DNA from: an uncultured Cellvibrio sp.
GTDB taxonomy: Bacteria > Pseudomonadota > Gammaproteobacteria > Pseudomonadales > Cellvibrionaceae
Reading direction: 5' to 3'
Assembly (NCBI GenBank): GCA_946480695.1
Contig: CAMLKG010000015.1
Location: forward strand, 50,195-114,194
DNA: 64,000 nucleotides
Positions 19,179 through 29,053 of the stretch are shown one piece after another. The translations under genes were made by a program, and so were the position numbers. The notes beneath the pieces were generated by a model that saw only the letters and a program-made list of their open reading frames with translations, ran no database searches and was not told the origin of the DNA. Every line of letters starts with the position of its first letter. The first letter of the stretch is position 1.

Positions 19179-19583
19179 ATGAGCAGGAATAACCAAAGGC
19201 CAGAAGAAGAGGCTCAAGCAATTGACTTGACTCCAATGTTGGACGTTGTGTTCATCATGCTGATCTTCTTTATTGTTACCGCGACGTTTATCAAAGAGAC
19301 CGGTAAGGATGTGAGCAGACCGGACGCTAATACTGCCGATGACAAACCAAATGCAAGTATTTTGATTGCTGTTGGTGCCGACAATGAAATCTGGATGGAT
19401 AAAAAGAAAATTGATACCCGTAATTTGCGTCAGGCAATAGAGCGCATGCGTGCGGACAATCCCAAAGGGGCAGTATCAATCCAGGCGGACAAAGAGGCTG
19501 ACATCAAGTTTGTGGTTGAGGTGGCTAACGCAGCTCGCAACGCGGGTGTAACTGATGTAAGTGTATCTACTGAGAAGAATTAA
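19179..19583 (+). CDS. exbD: ExbD-type stator subunit
   Basis: A 134-residue protein with a single N-terminal membrane helix (DLTPMLDVVFIMLIFFIVTATF) that contains the essential proton-carrying Asp, then a periplasmic ExbD/TolR domain ending VTDVSVSTEKN. Partner of the ExbB protein encoded just upstream. Confidence 0.93.
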   Translation: MSRNNQRPEEEAQAIDLTPMLDVVFIMLIFFIVTATFIKETGKDVSRPDANTADDKPNASILIAVGADNEIWMDKKKIDTRNLRQAIERMRADNPKGAVSIQADKEADIKFVVEVANAARNAGVTDVSVSTEKN

Positions 19584-19588
19584 CAGCT

Positions 19589-20215
19589 ATGAAACCTATT
19601 AAAGTAACCATAGCAGGAATCCTCGGGGTAGTTACCACACTCGGACTCCTGTTCCTAATGAATAGTTTGGTTAACACAGAGTTTGCGGCTCCGGATTCAA
19701 CGAAAGCCGTGAAGATTCCAGACATTCGAATGTCAAATACCAAAATTGAGACCCGTCTGGAAGATGCCAAGCCGGAAAAACCTCAAGAGCCAGAAACTCC
19801 GCCTGATCTTCCTGAGCCGGAGTTTGAGGCGCCTGATGTTTCTGGTGATGCATTGAATATGACTGCTCCCGTTGCTAAAGCGGATATTGATATGAGTGGT
19901 AATTCCCTGGCATTTAGTGAAGGTGAGTATTTGCCTATCGTTAAAGTACCACCGGAATATCCCAGTACGGCGCTTTCTCGCGGAATTGAAGGTTTTTGTA
20001 CGGTTGTTTATACAGTGACAGAAACGGGTACCACGCGTGATCCGCAACCGATACCAGATCAATGTATAACCAAAGATGGCAAGCCAACAACAGTATTTAA
20101 CCGTGCTTCTGTTAAAGCGGCATTGAAATTTAAATACAAACCGAAAGTGGTTGACGGTAAGCCGGTAGAAGTTCCTGGTGTTAAAAACCGCTTCACTTAC
20201 GAGATGCAAAAATAA
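19589..20215 (+). CDS. tonB: TonB-family energy transducer
   Basis: A 208-residue protein: N-terminal membrane anchor (about 7-28), a Pro/Glu-rich spacer (KPEKPQEPETPPDLPEPE), then the C-terminal TonB domain (PEYPSTALSRGIEGFCTVVYTVTETG through FKYKPKVVDGKPVEV). It spans the periplasm and transmits proton-motive force to outer-membrane receptors. No receptor gene is adjacent, so its clients are unknown. Confidence 0.92.
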   Translation: MKPIKVTIAGILGVVTTLGLLFLMNSLVNTEFAAPDSTKAVKIPDIRMSNTKIETRLEDAKPEKPQEPETPPDLPEPEFEAPDVSGDALNMTAPVAKADIDMSGNSLAFSEGEYLPIVKVPPEYPSTALSRGIEGFCTVVYTVTETGTTRDPQPIPDQCITKDGKPTTVFNRASVKAALKFKYKPKVVDGKPVEVPGVKNRFTYEMQK

Positions 20216-20226
20216 GGGGTAATGAA

Positions 20227-21603
20227 ATGAAACAAGTATTTCCTGCCGTTTCAGTTGCTCTTAATCGCACTCTGTTGGCTGGTTTAATTGCCGTATCACC
20301 AGTGCTTATGAATAATCTTGCGTCGGTTATTGTTGCAGATGTTCAAATATCTGTAGCTAACGCGCAGGTAACCGCCAAGAATAAGTACGCGAACGAGCAA
20401 CAGCGCAAATTCCCTAATGTGTCTGAATCATTTGGTAAGAAAATTACCGAAGCAGCAAACTTTCTCCAGCCTCAGGACGAATCTGTTAAGCCGGACCCGC
20501 GCAAGGCAATGCAGCTCTTGAATCAAATGGAAGCGAATTCAGCCAAGGCGAATGCGTATGAAAAAGTTTTATTGCATCAGTACATGGGTTATGCCTATTT
20601 AGGTGTAGAGAATTATGCGAAAGCTATCGAAAGTTTCAATAAGATGCTCGCATTAAGCCCGAATATGCCTTTGGCAACAGAAGCGTCAACGATTCGTATT
20701 GTCGGCCAGCTTTATTCGCAACTCGATAATCCGAGAAAGGCATTGGAAACTTTGCTGAAATGGACTAATTACTCGGATAGGATCAAGCCAGAAGATCACT
20801 ACATGTTTTCTACGCTGTACTATCAGTTGGAAGACAATAAGAACGCCCTGTTGAATATCAACGAAGCGGTAAAAAACCAGGAGGCTGCAGGTAAAGTTCC
20901 CGCTGAGTCCTGGTATGTTTTGCAGCGCGGGTTGTATTTCGATAAAGAAGATTACAAAAGTGGTCTGGTAGTTTTGGAGAAGCTGATCAAGCATTATCCA
21001 AAAGCGCAATATTGGAAACAGCTTTCTCAAGTTTACCGGATGTTGGATCGCACCAACGATGCATTGAATGCGTTGGAAACCTGCTATCTGATGGGTGGAT
21101 TAACAACCGAGAAAGATCTGGTTAACCTGGCATATTCATTCCTGGAAGCAGAGGTGCCTTATAAGGCTGCCAAGGTCCTGAAGAAAGGTATCTATACAGA
21201 CAAGATCGTAGAGCCAACAGCTAAAAATCTTAAAACCCTTGCAGATGCTTTGCGTCTCGCCCAAAACGCCAAGGATTCCTTGGTGGAGTACGAGCGTGCC
21301 GCGGAAAAATCTACTGACGGTGAATTGATTATTGGTTTGGCCCAGGCCTATCTGGCAAACGATAAGCACAAAGAAGCGTCCAAGTGGGGCCGAGAGGCTT
21401 TGCGTAAAGGCGGCATTAAACGAGTTGACTACGCCAATCTGACTGTTGCGCAAGCGGAGTTTGAATTGAAGAATTATGATGAAGCTATCAAGTTTTTCAA
21501 AGAGGCGGGTAAAGACGCTCGTTCATCCAAAGTGGCTGCACAATGGATTGCTTTCTGTGAAAGAGAAAAACAAAAGCAGGAACTGGCTCGGCAAGACTCA
21601 TGA
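20227..21603 (+). CDS. TPR-repeat protein closing the TonB2 block
   Basis: A 458-residue exported protein with an N-terminal signal region (VLMNNLASVIVADVQISVANAQ). Most of the chain is tetratricopeptide repeats (YMGYAYLGVENYAKAIESFN; KLAQAYLANDKHKEA type units). TPR proteins of this kind follow tonB in DUF3450/TtpC operons and probably act as a periplasmic scaffold. Last gene of the block; a strong terminator follows. Confidence 0.85.
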   Translation: MKQVFPAVSVALNRTLLAGLIAVSPVLMNNLASVIVADVQISVANAQVTAKNKYANEQQRKFPNVSESFGKKITEAANFLQPQDESVKPDPRKAMQLLNQMEANSAKANAYEKVLLHQYMGYAYLGVENYAKAIESFNKMLALSPNMPLATEASTIRIVGQLYSQLDNPRKALETLLKWTNYSDRIKPEDHYMFSTLYYQLEDNKNALLNINEAVKNQEAAGKVPAESWYVLQRGLYFDKEDYKSGLVVLEKLIKHYPKAQYWKQLSQVYRMLDRTNDALNALETCYLMGGLTTEKDLVNLAYSFLEAEVPYKAAKVLKKGIYTDKIVEPTAKNLKTLADALRLAQNAKDSLVEYERAAEKSTDGELIIGLAQAYLANDKHKEASKWGREALRKGGIKRVDYANLTVAQAEFELKNYDEAIKFFKEAGKDARSSKVAAQWIAFCEREKQKQELARQDS

Positions 21604-21621
21604 GTCATTAACTGCAAAAAT

Positions 21622-21655
21622 AAAAAAGCCAGCATTCGCTGGCTTTTTTATTTTC
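21622..21655 (+). terminator. Terminator of the TonB2-type operon
   Basis: AAAAAAGCCAGC ATTC GCTGGCTTTTTT: a 12-bp stem with a 4-nt loop, followed by more T (ATTTT). It lies about 20 bp after the TPR gene. Confidence 0.93.
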
Positions 21656-21748
21656 TATATACAAGTTTTTCGTATGGTCATCGGGCTGAATTTCAATTGC
21701 CAGGCGTGATTGCAAAACAACGATAATAAATTTATCGCACTTGATTTT

Positions 21749-21778
21749 GGATGCTACCGAAAGGTTTCGGTAGCATCC
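21749..21778. repeat. Perfect hairpin downstream of ilvD
   Basis: GGATGCTACCGAAA and TTTCGGTAGCATCC (14-bp arms, 2-nt spacer) lie 12 bp past the ilvD stop. No T-run follows on the minus strand. It may be a terminator or an mRNA-stabilising hairpin. Confidence 0.6.
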
Positions 21779-21789
21779 GAATGAACGCT

Positions 21790-23634
21790 TTATTCCAGCT
21801 TGCTCAAATCCCTTACCGCACCCCTGTCTGCGCTGGTGGCCAGCATAGCGTAAGCTTTAAGTGATGCGCTGACTTTGCGCGGACGAAACTCGATGGGCTT
21901 CCAGGCCTTGACTCCCTTGGCTTCCATCGCTGCGCGACGATCTGCCAATTGCTGGTCAGTCAATTTCACGTTAATGCTGCGATTGGGAATGTCAATGTGA
22001 ATAATGTCCCCGGTCTCAACCAAACCTATAGCGCCGCCGGCAGCTGCTTCTGGTGATACGTGACCGATTGAAAGGCCTGATGTACCGCCGGAAAAGCGTC
22101 CGTCAGTTAACAATGCACAAGCTTTGCCCAGGCCTTGTGATTTCAAATAGCTGGTCGGATAAAGCATTTCCTGCATACCCGGACCACCGCGTGGGCCTTC
22201 ATAGCGGATTACGACAACATCACCGGCTTTTACCTTGCCATCAAGGATGTCCTTTACCGCCTGGTCCTGGCTTTCCACGACGTAGGCGGGACCTTCAAAA
22301 ACCCAAATGCTTTCATCGACACCGGAAGTTTTTACCACGCAACCATCAACTGCGATGTTGCCCCTCAGTACCGCCAGGCCGCCTTCTTTTGAATAGGCAT
22401 GCTCAACGGAGCGGATACAACCCTCGACGCGGTCGGCATCAAGGCTCGGCCAGCGGGTGGATTGGCTGAAGGCAACCTGGGTCGGAATACCTGCCGGGCC
22501 TGCGCGGAAGAACTGGGCTACTGATTCATCGCCAGTGGTGATTATATCCCATTTATCCAGGCCCTCTTGCAGGGTTTTGCTATGGACTGTGGGAACCTGG
22601 TTGTGAATGAGGCCGCCGCGATTCAACTCCGCAAGGATTGCGAACACGCCACCAGCGCGGTGCACATCTTCCATGTGGTATTTCGGGGTATTGGGAGCCA
22701 CCTTGCATAATTGCGGCACCCTACGGCTCAGGCGATCAATATCTGTCATAGTGAACGGCACTTCACCTTCCTGCGCCGCCGCCAGCAAATGGAGGATGGT
22801 ATTTGTGGAACCGCCCATTGCAATGTCCAGTGCCATCGCATTCTCGAAGGCTTCAAAAGTGGCGATAGACCGCGGCAATACACTTTCATCGTCCTGTTCG
22901 TAGTAGCGCTGGGTAATTTCAACGATGCGGCGGCCCGCTTCGAGGAACAGGCGTTCGCGGTCGGAGTGGGTTGCCAGGGTCGAGCCGTTACCGGGCAACG
23001 ATAACCCCAAGGCTTCGGTTAAGCAGTTCATGGAGTTGGCTGTGAACATCCCGGAACAGGAACCACAGGTGGGACAGGCCGAGCGCTCGTATGCTTCCAC
23101 TTTTTCATCGCTGGCGTTTTTATCGGTGCCGATAACAATTGCGTCAACCAGATCGAGTTTATGGTCAGCCAAACGGGTTTTGCCAGCTTCCATGGGCCCA
23201 CCGGAGACAAAAATCACCGGGATATTCAAGCGCATTGCCGCCATTAACATACCGGGAGTAATTTTGTCGCAGTTGGAAATGCACACAATCGCGTCCGCGC
23301 AATGGGCATTCACCATGTATTCCACCGAGTCGGCAATGATGTCGCGGCTGGGCAAGCTGTAAAGCATGCCGTCGTGGCCCATGGCGATGCCGTCATCCAC
23401 GGCAATGGTATTGAATTCTTTAGCGACGCCGCCGGCTTTTTCTATTTCACGCGCGACCAACTGGCCCAGGTCTTTTAAATGCACATGGCCAGGGACGAAT
23501 TGGGTAAATGAATTGGCGATAGCGATGATGGGTTTTTGGAAATCGTCATCTTTCATGCCCGTAGCACGCCACAAGGCGCGGGCACCGGCCATATTGCGGC
23601 CCGATGTCGTGGTTTTGGAACGATAAACCGGCAT
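21790..23634 (-). CDS. ilvD: Dihydroxy-acid dehydratase
   Basis: A 614-residue iron-sulfur enzyme that dehydrates dihydroxy-isovalerate/methylvalerate in valine, isoleucine and leucine synthesis. Conserved segments: [61 protein letters not shown] with cluster cysteines, [12 protein letters not shown], and [20 protein letters not shown]. Length is the family norm. No other ilv gene is near. Confidence 0.96.
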   Translation of the reverse strand: MPVYRSKTTTSGRNMAGARALWRATGMKDDDFQKPIIAIANSFTQFVPGHVHLKDLGQLVAREIEKAGGVAKEFNTIAVDDGIAMGHDGMLYSLPSRDIIADSVEYMVNAHCADAIVCISNCDKITPGMLMAAMRLNIPVIFVSGGPMEAGKTRLADHKLDLVDAIVIGTDKNASDEKVEAYERSACPTCGSCSGMFTANSMNCLTEALGLSLPGNGSTLATHSDRERLFLEAGRRIVEITQRYYEQDDESVLPRSIATFEAFENAMALDIAMGGSTNTILHLLAAAQEGEVPFTMTDIDRLSRRVPQLCKVAPNTPKYHMEDVHRAGGVFAILAELNRGGLIHNQVPTVHSKTLQEGLDKWDIITTGDESVAQFFRAGPAGIPTQVAFSQSTRWPSLDADRVEGCIRSVEHAYSKEGGLAVLRGNIAVDGCVVKTSGVDESIWVFEGPAYVVESQDQAVKDILDGKVKAGDVVVIRYEGPRGGPGMQEMLYPTSYLKSQGLGKACALLTDGRFSGGTSGLSIGHVSPEAAAGGAIGLVETGDIIHIDIPNRSINVKLTDQQLADRRAAMEAKGVKAWKPIEFRPRKVSASLKAYAMLATSADRGAVRDLSKLE

Positions 23635-23736
23635 AACTAACCTCGATCTGTATTAGCGGCTAACAGTGGGCATATAGTAGCAGATGCCCCAAGCCAGCCG
23701 CAGTAAGATTCCGGTTCCGATAAGATTAGTTGGGTA

Positions 23737-24207
23737 TCAAGCCCCTGTCGGGTAATCCAATCGCATAAGGGTGACGGGCGTATCGCGATAGGATTCCAGG
23801 GCGAGCGTTTTCCAGCCCAGCGCCGCGTAGAAAGCGCTCTGGTCGGGGGTAAACAAATAGAGTTGTGCAAGCTCCTGCCCCCTTGCAAAATCCATTAATG
23901 CCTGGACCAATTTTTTCCCAAGGCCGCGTCCGCGTTGATCCTCTTTGATATAAACGCTGGCGAGCCAGGGGCTTAATTCCGGGTGGGTGTCCATATCCGC
24001 CTCGACCAGTGCCGCTGTGCCGAGGATGATTTCCCGCTCAATGGCGATCAGCATAGTAGGTATGGGGTTGTCCCCCAGGTAGCGCTGCATTCTGTCCAGG
24101 CGGTGTTCAAAGGTTCTACCCGGATTAAGGTAACCCCACTCATCAAAATGCCACCGCGCTATCGTTGGAATATGTTGCGGTGCCTCGCGTAAATCAATAA
24201 TTTCCAT
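23737..24207 (-). CDS. GNAT-family acetyltransferase
   Basis: A 156-residue cytoplasmic N-acetyltransferase. I set the start at ATG 24207 (MEIIDLREAP), since upstream residues look non-coding; an AAAGG element precedes it. The acetyl-CoA-binding motif is VYIKEDQRGRGLGKKLVQAL, followed by LYLFTPDQSAFYAALGW. Substrate unknown. It lies 37 bp downstream of argA on the same strand. Confidence 0.82.
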   Translation of the reverse strand: MEIIDLREAPQHIPTIARWHFDEWGYLNPGRTFEHRLDRMQRYLGDNPIPTMLIAIEREIILGTAALVEADMDTHPELSPWLASVYIKEDQRGRGLGKKLVQALMDFARGQELAQLYLFTPDQSAFYAALGWKTLALESYRDTPVTLMRLDYPTGA

Positions 24208-24244
24208 TTTGCCTTTCTTTAAAAATTGCTTCTGGGTTAAAAAA

Positions 24245-25561
24245 CTACACCAGTGATTTAATAAAAATTTTGGAATTGCGTTGGTAGTTATACAGCAATT
24301 GCCGTTGGACCGGTAAATCATCCAGCTTGCCTTGCACAAAACCTTGTTCGATAAACCAGTGTGCAGTTTGTGTTGTCAGCAAAAATAATTGTTTGATTTT
24401 TTGCTTGCGCGCCTGGGCTTCTATTTGTTGCAACAATAAAGCCGCGCGTCCGCCCTTGCGGTATTCGGGATGTGTGGCAACGCAGGATAATTCCGCCATA
24501 TCCCCATAAGGATAGAGCGCGGCACAGGCGATAATCGCCCCGTCTTTTTCCATCACATGGAATTTATTGATTTCAGTTTCCAGCAATTCACGGGAGCGCC
24601 GTACGAGGATACCTTCTTCTTCCAGCGGGCGAATTAATTCGAGGATGCCGCCCACATCATCAATGGTTGCCGGCCGTAATTGTTCGTAATGGCCCGAGTA
24701 AATCATGGTGCCCATACCGTCGCGGGTGAATAACTCCGTAAGCAGGGCCCCATCTGTGCTGTAACTGACGAGTTGTGAACGCGGCACGCCCTGCAAGCAA
24801 CTTAAATAGCAGGCACTGATCGCTTGCTGTAGATCAAAACTGATTTGGTTGCCGTGCTCGCCCAGGTAGTTTTTGCATTCTTGCAATGAAAGCTGGCGAA
24901 TCAAATTACCTTCTTCGTCGGTAACGCCATTGCCTTCAACAAAGGCCAATAATTTATCGGCTTTGATGGCGCTGGCGACATGGGTGGCAACATCGCTGAA
25001 TGACAAGTTAAAGATTTCGCCGGTCGGTGAGTAGGCGATGGGCGAAAGCAATACGACTGCACCGGAATCCAGGGCGGCGTTGAGCGATTTGGTTTGCACC
25101 TTGCGCACTTTCCCGGTGTGTTGCAAATCCACGCCGTCAATAACACCGTAGGGCATAGCAACGACGAAATTGCCGCTTATTACTTGCATATCCGCATCGT
25201 GCATCGGTGAATTCGGCAGGCTGGTGGACAGTGCCGCCTCCACAATGGTACGTGTTTCGCCAATGGCCTGAATGACCAGGCTTAAGCTTTCGCTATCGGT
25301 AATGCGCAGGTTTTTGTGGAAATTGCTGTAGGTGTCGGCGACTTGCAAGCGTTCATCAATTTGCGGGCGCGCGCCGTGCACCAATACCAGGCGTACATCC
25401 AGGCTACAAAGCAATGCAATGTCGTGGACGATATTGTGAAAATTTGCGTGGGTGATGGCTTCGCCGGGCAGCATCAACACAAATGTCTTGTCGCTGTGCC
25501 TGTTGATATAGGGGGTCGAATGACGAAACCATTTAACGTAGTCTTGGGTATTGGCTGGCAC
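24245..25561 (-). CDS. argA: N-acetylglutamate synthase
   Basis: A 438-residue enzyme for the first step of arginine synthesis. An amino-acid-kinase-like domain (about 1-290, starting YVKWFRHSTPYINRH) is fused to a C-terminal GNAT domain (about 295-438; LSCVATHPEYRKGGRAALLL). The kinase-like half usually binds arginine for feedback inhibition. argE follows upstream on the same strand, so the two may respond to arginine together. Confidence 0.94.
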   Translation of the reverse strand: MPANTQDYVKWFRHSTPYINRHSDKTFVLMLPGEAITHANFHNIVHDIALLCSLDVRLVLVHGARPQIDERLQVADTYSNFHKNLRITDSESLSLVIQAIGETRTIVEAALSTSLPNSPMHDADMQVISGNFVVAMPYGVIDGVDLQHTGKVRKVQTKSLNAALDSGAVVLLSPIAYSPTGEIFNLSFSDVATHVASAIKADKLLAFVEGNGVTDEEGNLIRQLSLQECKNYLGEHGNQISFDLQQAISACYLSCLQGVPRSQLVSYSTDGALLTELFTRDGMGTMIYSGHYEQLRPATIDDVGGILELIRPLEEEGILVRRSRELLETEINKFHVMEKDGAIIACAALYPYGDMAELSCVATHPEYRKGGRAALLLQQIEAQARKQKIKQLFLLTTQTAHWFIEQGFVQGKLDDLPVQRQLLYNYQRNSKIFIKSLV

Positions 25562-25606
25562 TTTTTTATCTCGAATTAAAAGTGAAGGAAAAATTTGCAG
25601 TTTTAA

Positions 25607-26761
25607 TTACAAACAATATTTTTCAATCAATCGTCGCACAATATTGATGGCAGGCTCGATTTGGTCGAGCGGAATAAATTCATCCGGCTGGTGTGCCTGG
25701 TTAATGGAGCCGGGCCCGAGGATTAGGGTTTGCATTCCCAGTTGTTGCATAAATGGCGCCTCGGTTGCAAAGGCAACGGTATCCGCGCGATTGCCGGTGA
25801 GTTCCTCACACATTTTTACCAGCTCCGCGTTTTCATTTTCACCAAAGGCATCAACACCCTCAAACAACGAGGAGAACACAATATCAGTGCCGCTGGTTTC
25901 GGCAATGGGAGTAAGGCGTTGCTGGATGGCTTGGCGCAATTCCTCGTTATCCATGCCGGGTAATACCCGCAAATCAAAATGCAATTCACATTCGCCGCAG
26001 ATACGGTTGGCACCGTCGCCGCCGTGGATGCAGCCGAGGTTCAAGGTTGGCGTTTGTACCGCAAACCCGGGGTCTCGGTATTTTAATTGCAGCTCGCCGC
26101 GCAATTGCAGCAGTTGGCTCATCACCTGGTGCATAGCGTCCAATGCGTTGTTACCCAGTGTCGGGTCGGAGGAGTGGCCGCTTTTGCCCCGCACGCGGAT
26201 ACACTCCATCATGATGCCTTTATGCGCACGGATCGGCACCAGCCCGGTGGGCTCACCAATCACCGCGTAACGCGGTTTAAATCCCGGAATACCCGCTTGC
26301 GCCAAGGCGCGGGCACCGCTCATGCTGCTTTCTTCATCAGCAGTGGCCAGCACTATCAACGGGTGTTTAAAGGGCTTATCGAGATAGGGTTTTACCGCTT
26401 CGATAATCACCGGAAAGAAACCCTTCATATCGGTGGCCCCTAATCCGTACAGCTTGCCATCGCGTTCAGTCAATAGGAATGGATCTGACTGCCAGCGGTC
26501 CGCATCGTAAGGAACTGTATCGCTATGGCCCGCCAACACCAGGCCGCCATCACCCTGGCCAAGGCTGGCGATCAGGTTTGACTTTCCCACCTGGGGCAGG
26601 GGCTGGATACGCGTATTGAAGCCCAGGTCGGCAAACACGGTGGCCAGGTAGCTAATAACCTTGTCGTTGGGCATATCCCACTCCGGCAGGCCACAGCTAA
26701 CGGACGGCAAGGCGACCAATTGCCGGAGATGGTCGATATAGCGTTTGGAATCAAAATTCAT
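25607..26761 (-). CDS. argE: Acetylornithine deacetylase
   Basis: A 384-residue M20-family metallopeptidase that releases ornithine from N-acetylornithine. Zinc-site and catalytic motifs: LAGHSDTVPYD, GLGATDMKGF, ATADEESSMSGA and AVIGEPTG. A second in-frame ATG lies at 26770; I chose 26761 (MNFDSKRYIDHL) because it matches the usual N-terminus. argA is the next gene downstream, 45 bp away. Confidence 0.92.
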   Translation of the reverse strand: MNFDSKRYIDHLRQLVALPSVSCGLPEWDMPNDKVISYLATVFADLGFNTRIQPLPQVGKSNLIASLGQGDGGLVLAGHSDTVPYDADRWQSDPFLLTERDGKLYGLGATDMKGFFPVIIEAVKPYLDKPFKHPLIVLATADEESSMSGARALAQAGIPGFKPRYAVIGEPTGLVPIRAHKGIMMECIRVRGKSGHSSDPTLGNNALDAMHQVMSQLLQLRGELQLKYRDPGFAVQTPTLNLGCIHGGDGANRICGECELHFDLRVLPGMDNEELRQAIQQRLTPIAETSGTDIVFSSLFEGVDAFGENENAELVKMCEELTGNRADTVAFATEAPFMQQLGMQTLILGPGSINQAHQPDEFIPLDQIEPAINIVRRLIEKYCL

Positions 26762-26870
26762 GGCAAACACCTTTGCAGTGATAAGGTGTTATCGGTGATT
26801 AAGCATAAAAATGCAAGCTTTGCTCGTCAGGCAGCAGAGGCTGGCGGGGGAATCCAGCCAGGCTTGCATC

Positions 26871-28145
26871 TCAGCCGAACAGGCCTTTGAAGAAATAGAA
26901 AAATAGGATTGATAAACCCGCGCCCGCTGGCAAGGTAATTACCCAGGACGCAAAGATGCCGCCGATCACTCCAATGTTCAACGCACCTATGCCTCGCGCC
27001 AGGCCAACACCCAGCACGGCGCCGACCAGGGTATGGGTGGTGGAGATAGGTAGGCCGACCCCCGACGCGATAACCACGGTTGCAGCGGCGGACATTTCGG
27101 CGGCAAAACCGCGGCTGGGGGTTAGTTCGGTAATTTTTTTACCAATAGTGATCATCACCTTATAGCCATAGGTAGCCAGCCCTATCACTATGCCCAATGC
27201 GCCCAACAGCAATACCCAGGAGGGCACCTGGGCTTTGGCTTCCACCGCCCCGGCGTCGATAACGCTGATCACCGCAGCGACCGGCCCCACTGCGTTGGCG
27301 ACGTCATTGGAACCATGGGCGAACGCCATGGAGCAGGCGGTGAATATCATCAATACCCCGAACACGCGCTCCACGCTGGAAAAACGGTTATTGCGGTCAG
27401 CGACCTGGTCTTGCGTAATGCGGCTTAGCAGATAGATACCGATACCGGCGACTAGCACCCCGATCAAGGCGGCAATCAGTGTAGCTTCAAGGAAACTGAA
27501 ATCCAGGTGGTGCGCTTTCAGTACATATTTCAATCCCTTCAGCAAGGTTACCATCGACAGGAAAAAGCCCACCGCAAACATGTAATAGGGGATATAACGT
27601 TTGGCATTGGTAAAGGGGTCATCGGTACTGAGGATAAGGTGCTGTACGGAACGGAAACTCCAGAAGGAGAGGAAACCGGCGATGACCGGGGTAATCACCC
27701 AGCTGCCGACGATCCCCCAGACCTGGCGCCATTGGACAGCGTCCGCCGATATGCCTACCGCAGCAAAGCCGATAACCGCCCCCACGATGGAATGGGTAGT
27801 GGATACCGGCCAGCCCAAAATACTGGCGATAAGTAACCAGGTGCCAGCGGCGAGCAGGGAGGCGAGCATACCGTAGATAAATAAGTCCGGGCGGCCGGTC
27901 ATTACATCCAGCTCGACAATTCCGCTGCGGATGGTCTCGGTCACTTCGCCGCCGGCCAGGTAGGCCCCGGCGAATTCAAAGACCATGGCGACAAGGATGG
28001 CCTGCTTCATGGTGAGTGCGCGCGAACCCACCGAGGTTCCCATGGCGTTGGAGACATCGTTAGCCCCGATTCCCCATGCCATGAACAAGCCCAGTACGCA
28101 GGCCAGGATGAATAGTTCCTGGCTGTATTCTGCTAATAACGTCAT
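26871..28145 (-). CDS. pitA: Low-affinity inorganic phosphate transporter (Pit family)
   Basis: A 424-residue integral membrane transporter with about ten hydrophobic segments. The duplicated Pit signature is present in both halves: GANDVSNAMGTSVGSRALT near the N-terminus and HGSNDVANAVGPVAAVI in the middle, each followed by a PISTTH or PVSTTH motif. It imports metal-phosphate with protons. Its PhoU-like partner is encoded 16 bp upstream. Confidence 0.92.
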   Translation of the reverse strand: MTLLAEYSQELFILACVLGLFMAWGIGANDVSNAMGTSVGSRALTMKQAILVAMVFEFAGAYLAGGEVTETIRSGIVELDVMTGRPDLFIYGMLASLLAAGTWLLIASILGWPVSTTHSIVGAVIGFAAVGISADAVQWRQVWGIVGSWVITPVIAGFLSFWSFRSVQHLILSTDDPFTNAKRYIPYYMFAVGFFLSMVTLLKGLKYVLKAHHLDFSFLEATLIAALIGVLVAGIGIYLLSRITQDQVADRNNRFSSVERVFGVLMIFTACSMAFAHGSNDVANAVGPVAAVISVIDAGAVEAKAQVPSWVLLLGALGIVIGLATYGYKVMITIGKKITELTPSRGFAAEMSAAATVVIASGVGLPISTTHTLVGAVLGVGLARGIGALNIGVIGGIFASWVITLPAGAGLSILFFYFFKGLFG

Positions 28146-28161
28146 TTGTAGTTATCCGAAT

Positions 28162-28839
28162 CTAGCGTGCCAGCAACAGTTGCAGGCGACCGCCCACGTC
28201 ATGGGCGCGGTTGGCGATATCACCGATCCAGTCGATGATGTTATAAAGGAACATGACATCCACTGGCGGCAGTTGCGCCTCCAGGGCGAAGAGCGAGGTG
28301 CGCACCCCGATTTCCAATTGGTCCGCTTTTTCCTCTTGTTCGTCCAGGTCCTTGATCATGTTTTCAACCATAGCCAGCTCGCGGCCGCTAAACCCTGTTT
28401 CGAGTAATTCATCCAACTCGTTGATTGCCGTTAATGCCTGTTCTGCGGCGGCAACGCTGGTGCGTACAAATTCGGTCATTTGCGCTTTCATAATCAGCGG
28501 GATGGTCATCCGGCGGCCCATGATGATGCCGGTAATATCCTTGGCACGGTTGGCCAGGCGGTCTTGCATGGTGAGCAGCTCCAGCAGGTCGGTGCGGGGA
28601 ACCGGCAAGAACAGGCTTTTTGGCAAATGCAGGCGCAATTGCTTTTTAATTTCGTCGGCGTCGTTTTCGTATCTCACCACTTGTTGCTGGATCGCGCTGG
28701 CGCGCGTCCAATCGTCGCCGATGACTGCATCGAAGAAGCCGACCAGCTCCGTGGACGCTTTTACTGCCAAGGCCATATGTTCCTGCAGCGGCTTGATCGG
28801 CGAGCGACCAAAGAGGTTTGATAGATTGGCAAATGGCAT
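28162..28839 (-). CDS. DUF47/PhoU-like regulator paired with Pit transporter
   Basis: A 225-residue helical cytoplasmic protein of the TIGR00153/DUF47 family. The start at ATG 28839 has a GGAGGG site 7 nt upstream. Typical stretches: FGRSPIKPLQEHM, ENDADEIKKQLRLHLPKSLF, DLLELLTMQDRLANRAKDI and DWIGDIANRAHDVGGRL. Such proteins pair with Pit transporters and probably control them. Upstream, across about 210 bp, the PilB-like gene is divergent. Confidence 0.9.
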   Translation of the reverse strand: MPFANLSNLFGRSPIKPLQEHMALAVKASTELVGFFDAVIGDDWTRASAIQQQVVRYENDADEIKKQLRLHLPKSLFLPVPRTDLLELLTMQDRLANRAKDITGIIMGRRMTIPLIMKAQMTEFVRTSVAAAEQALTAINELDELLETGFSGRELAMVENMIKDLDEQEEKADQLEIGVRTSLFALEAQLPPVDVMFLYNIIDWIGDIANRAHDVGGRLQLLLAR

Positions 28840-29053
28840 GAAAGTCCCTCCGGATAAAAGTGTGCGCAGTATAGGAATATCGGCTCCCCAGGTCACGTCA
28901 CCTGGTTACATTTTTATGACCGTTTGACCTGTCGGGTGTTGCCATTGAGCATAGATAGCGTGCGGCAAATTGCGAGTGAGTGATGTCGCCGGCAGACGTT
29001 GCGGCTGGCAGCGGCTACAATCTTGCCCGATAACATATAAACAGGGTCACACA

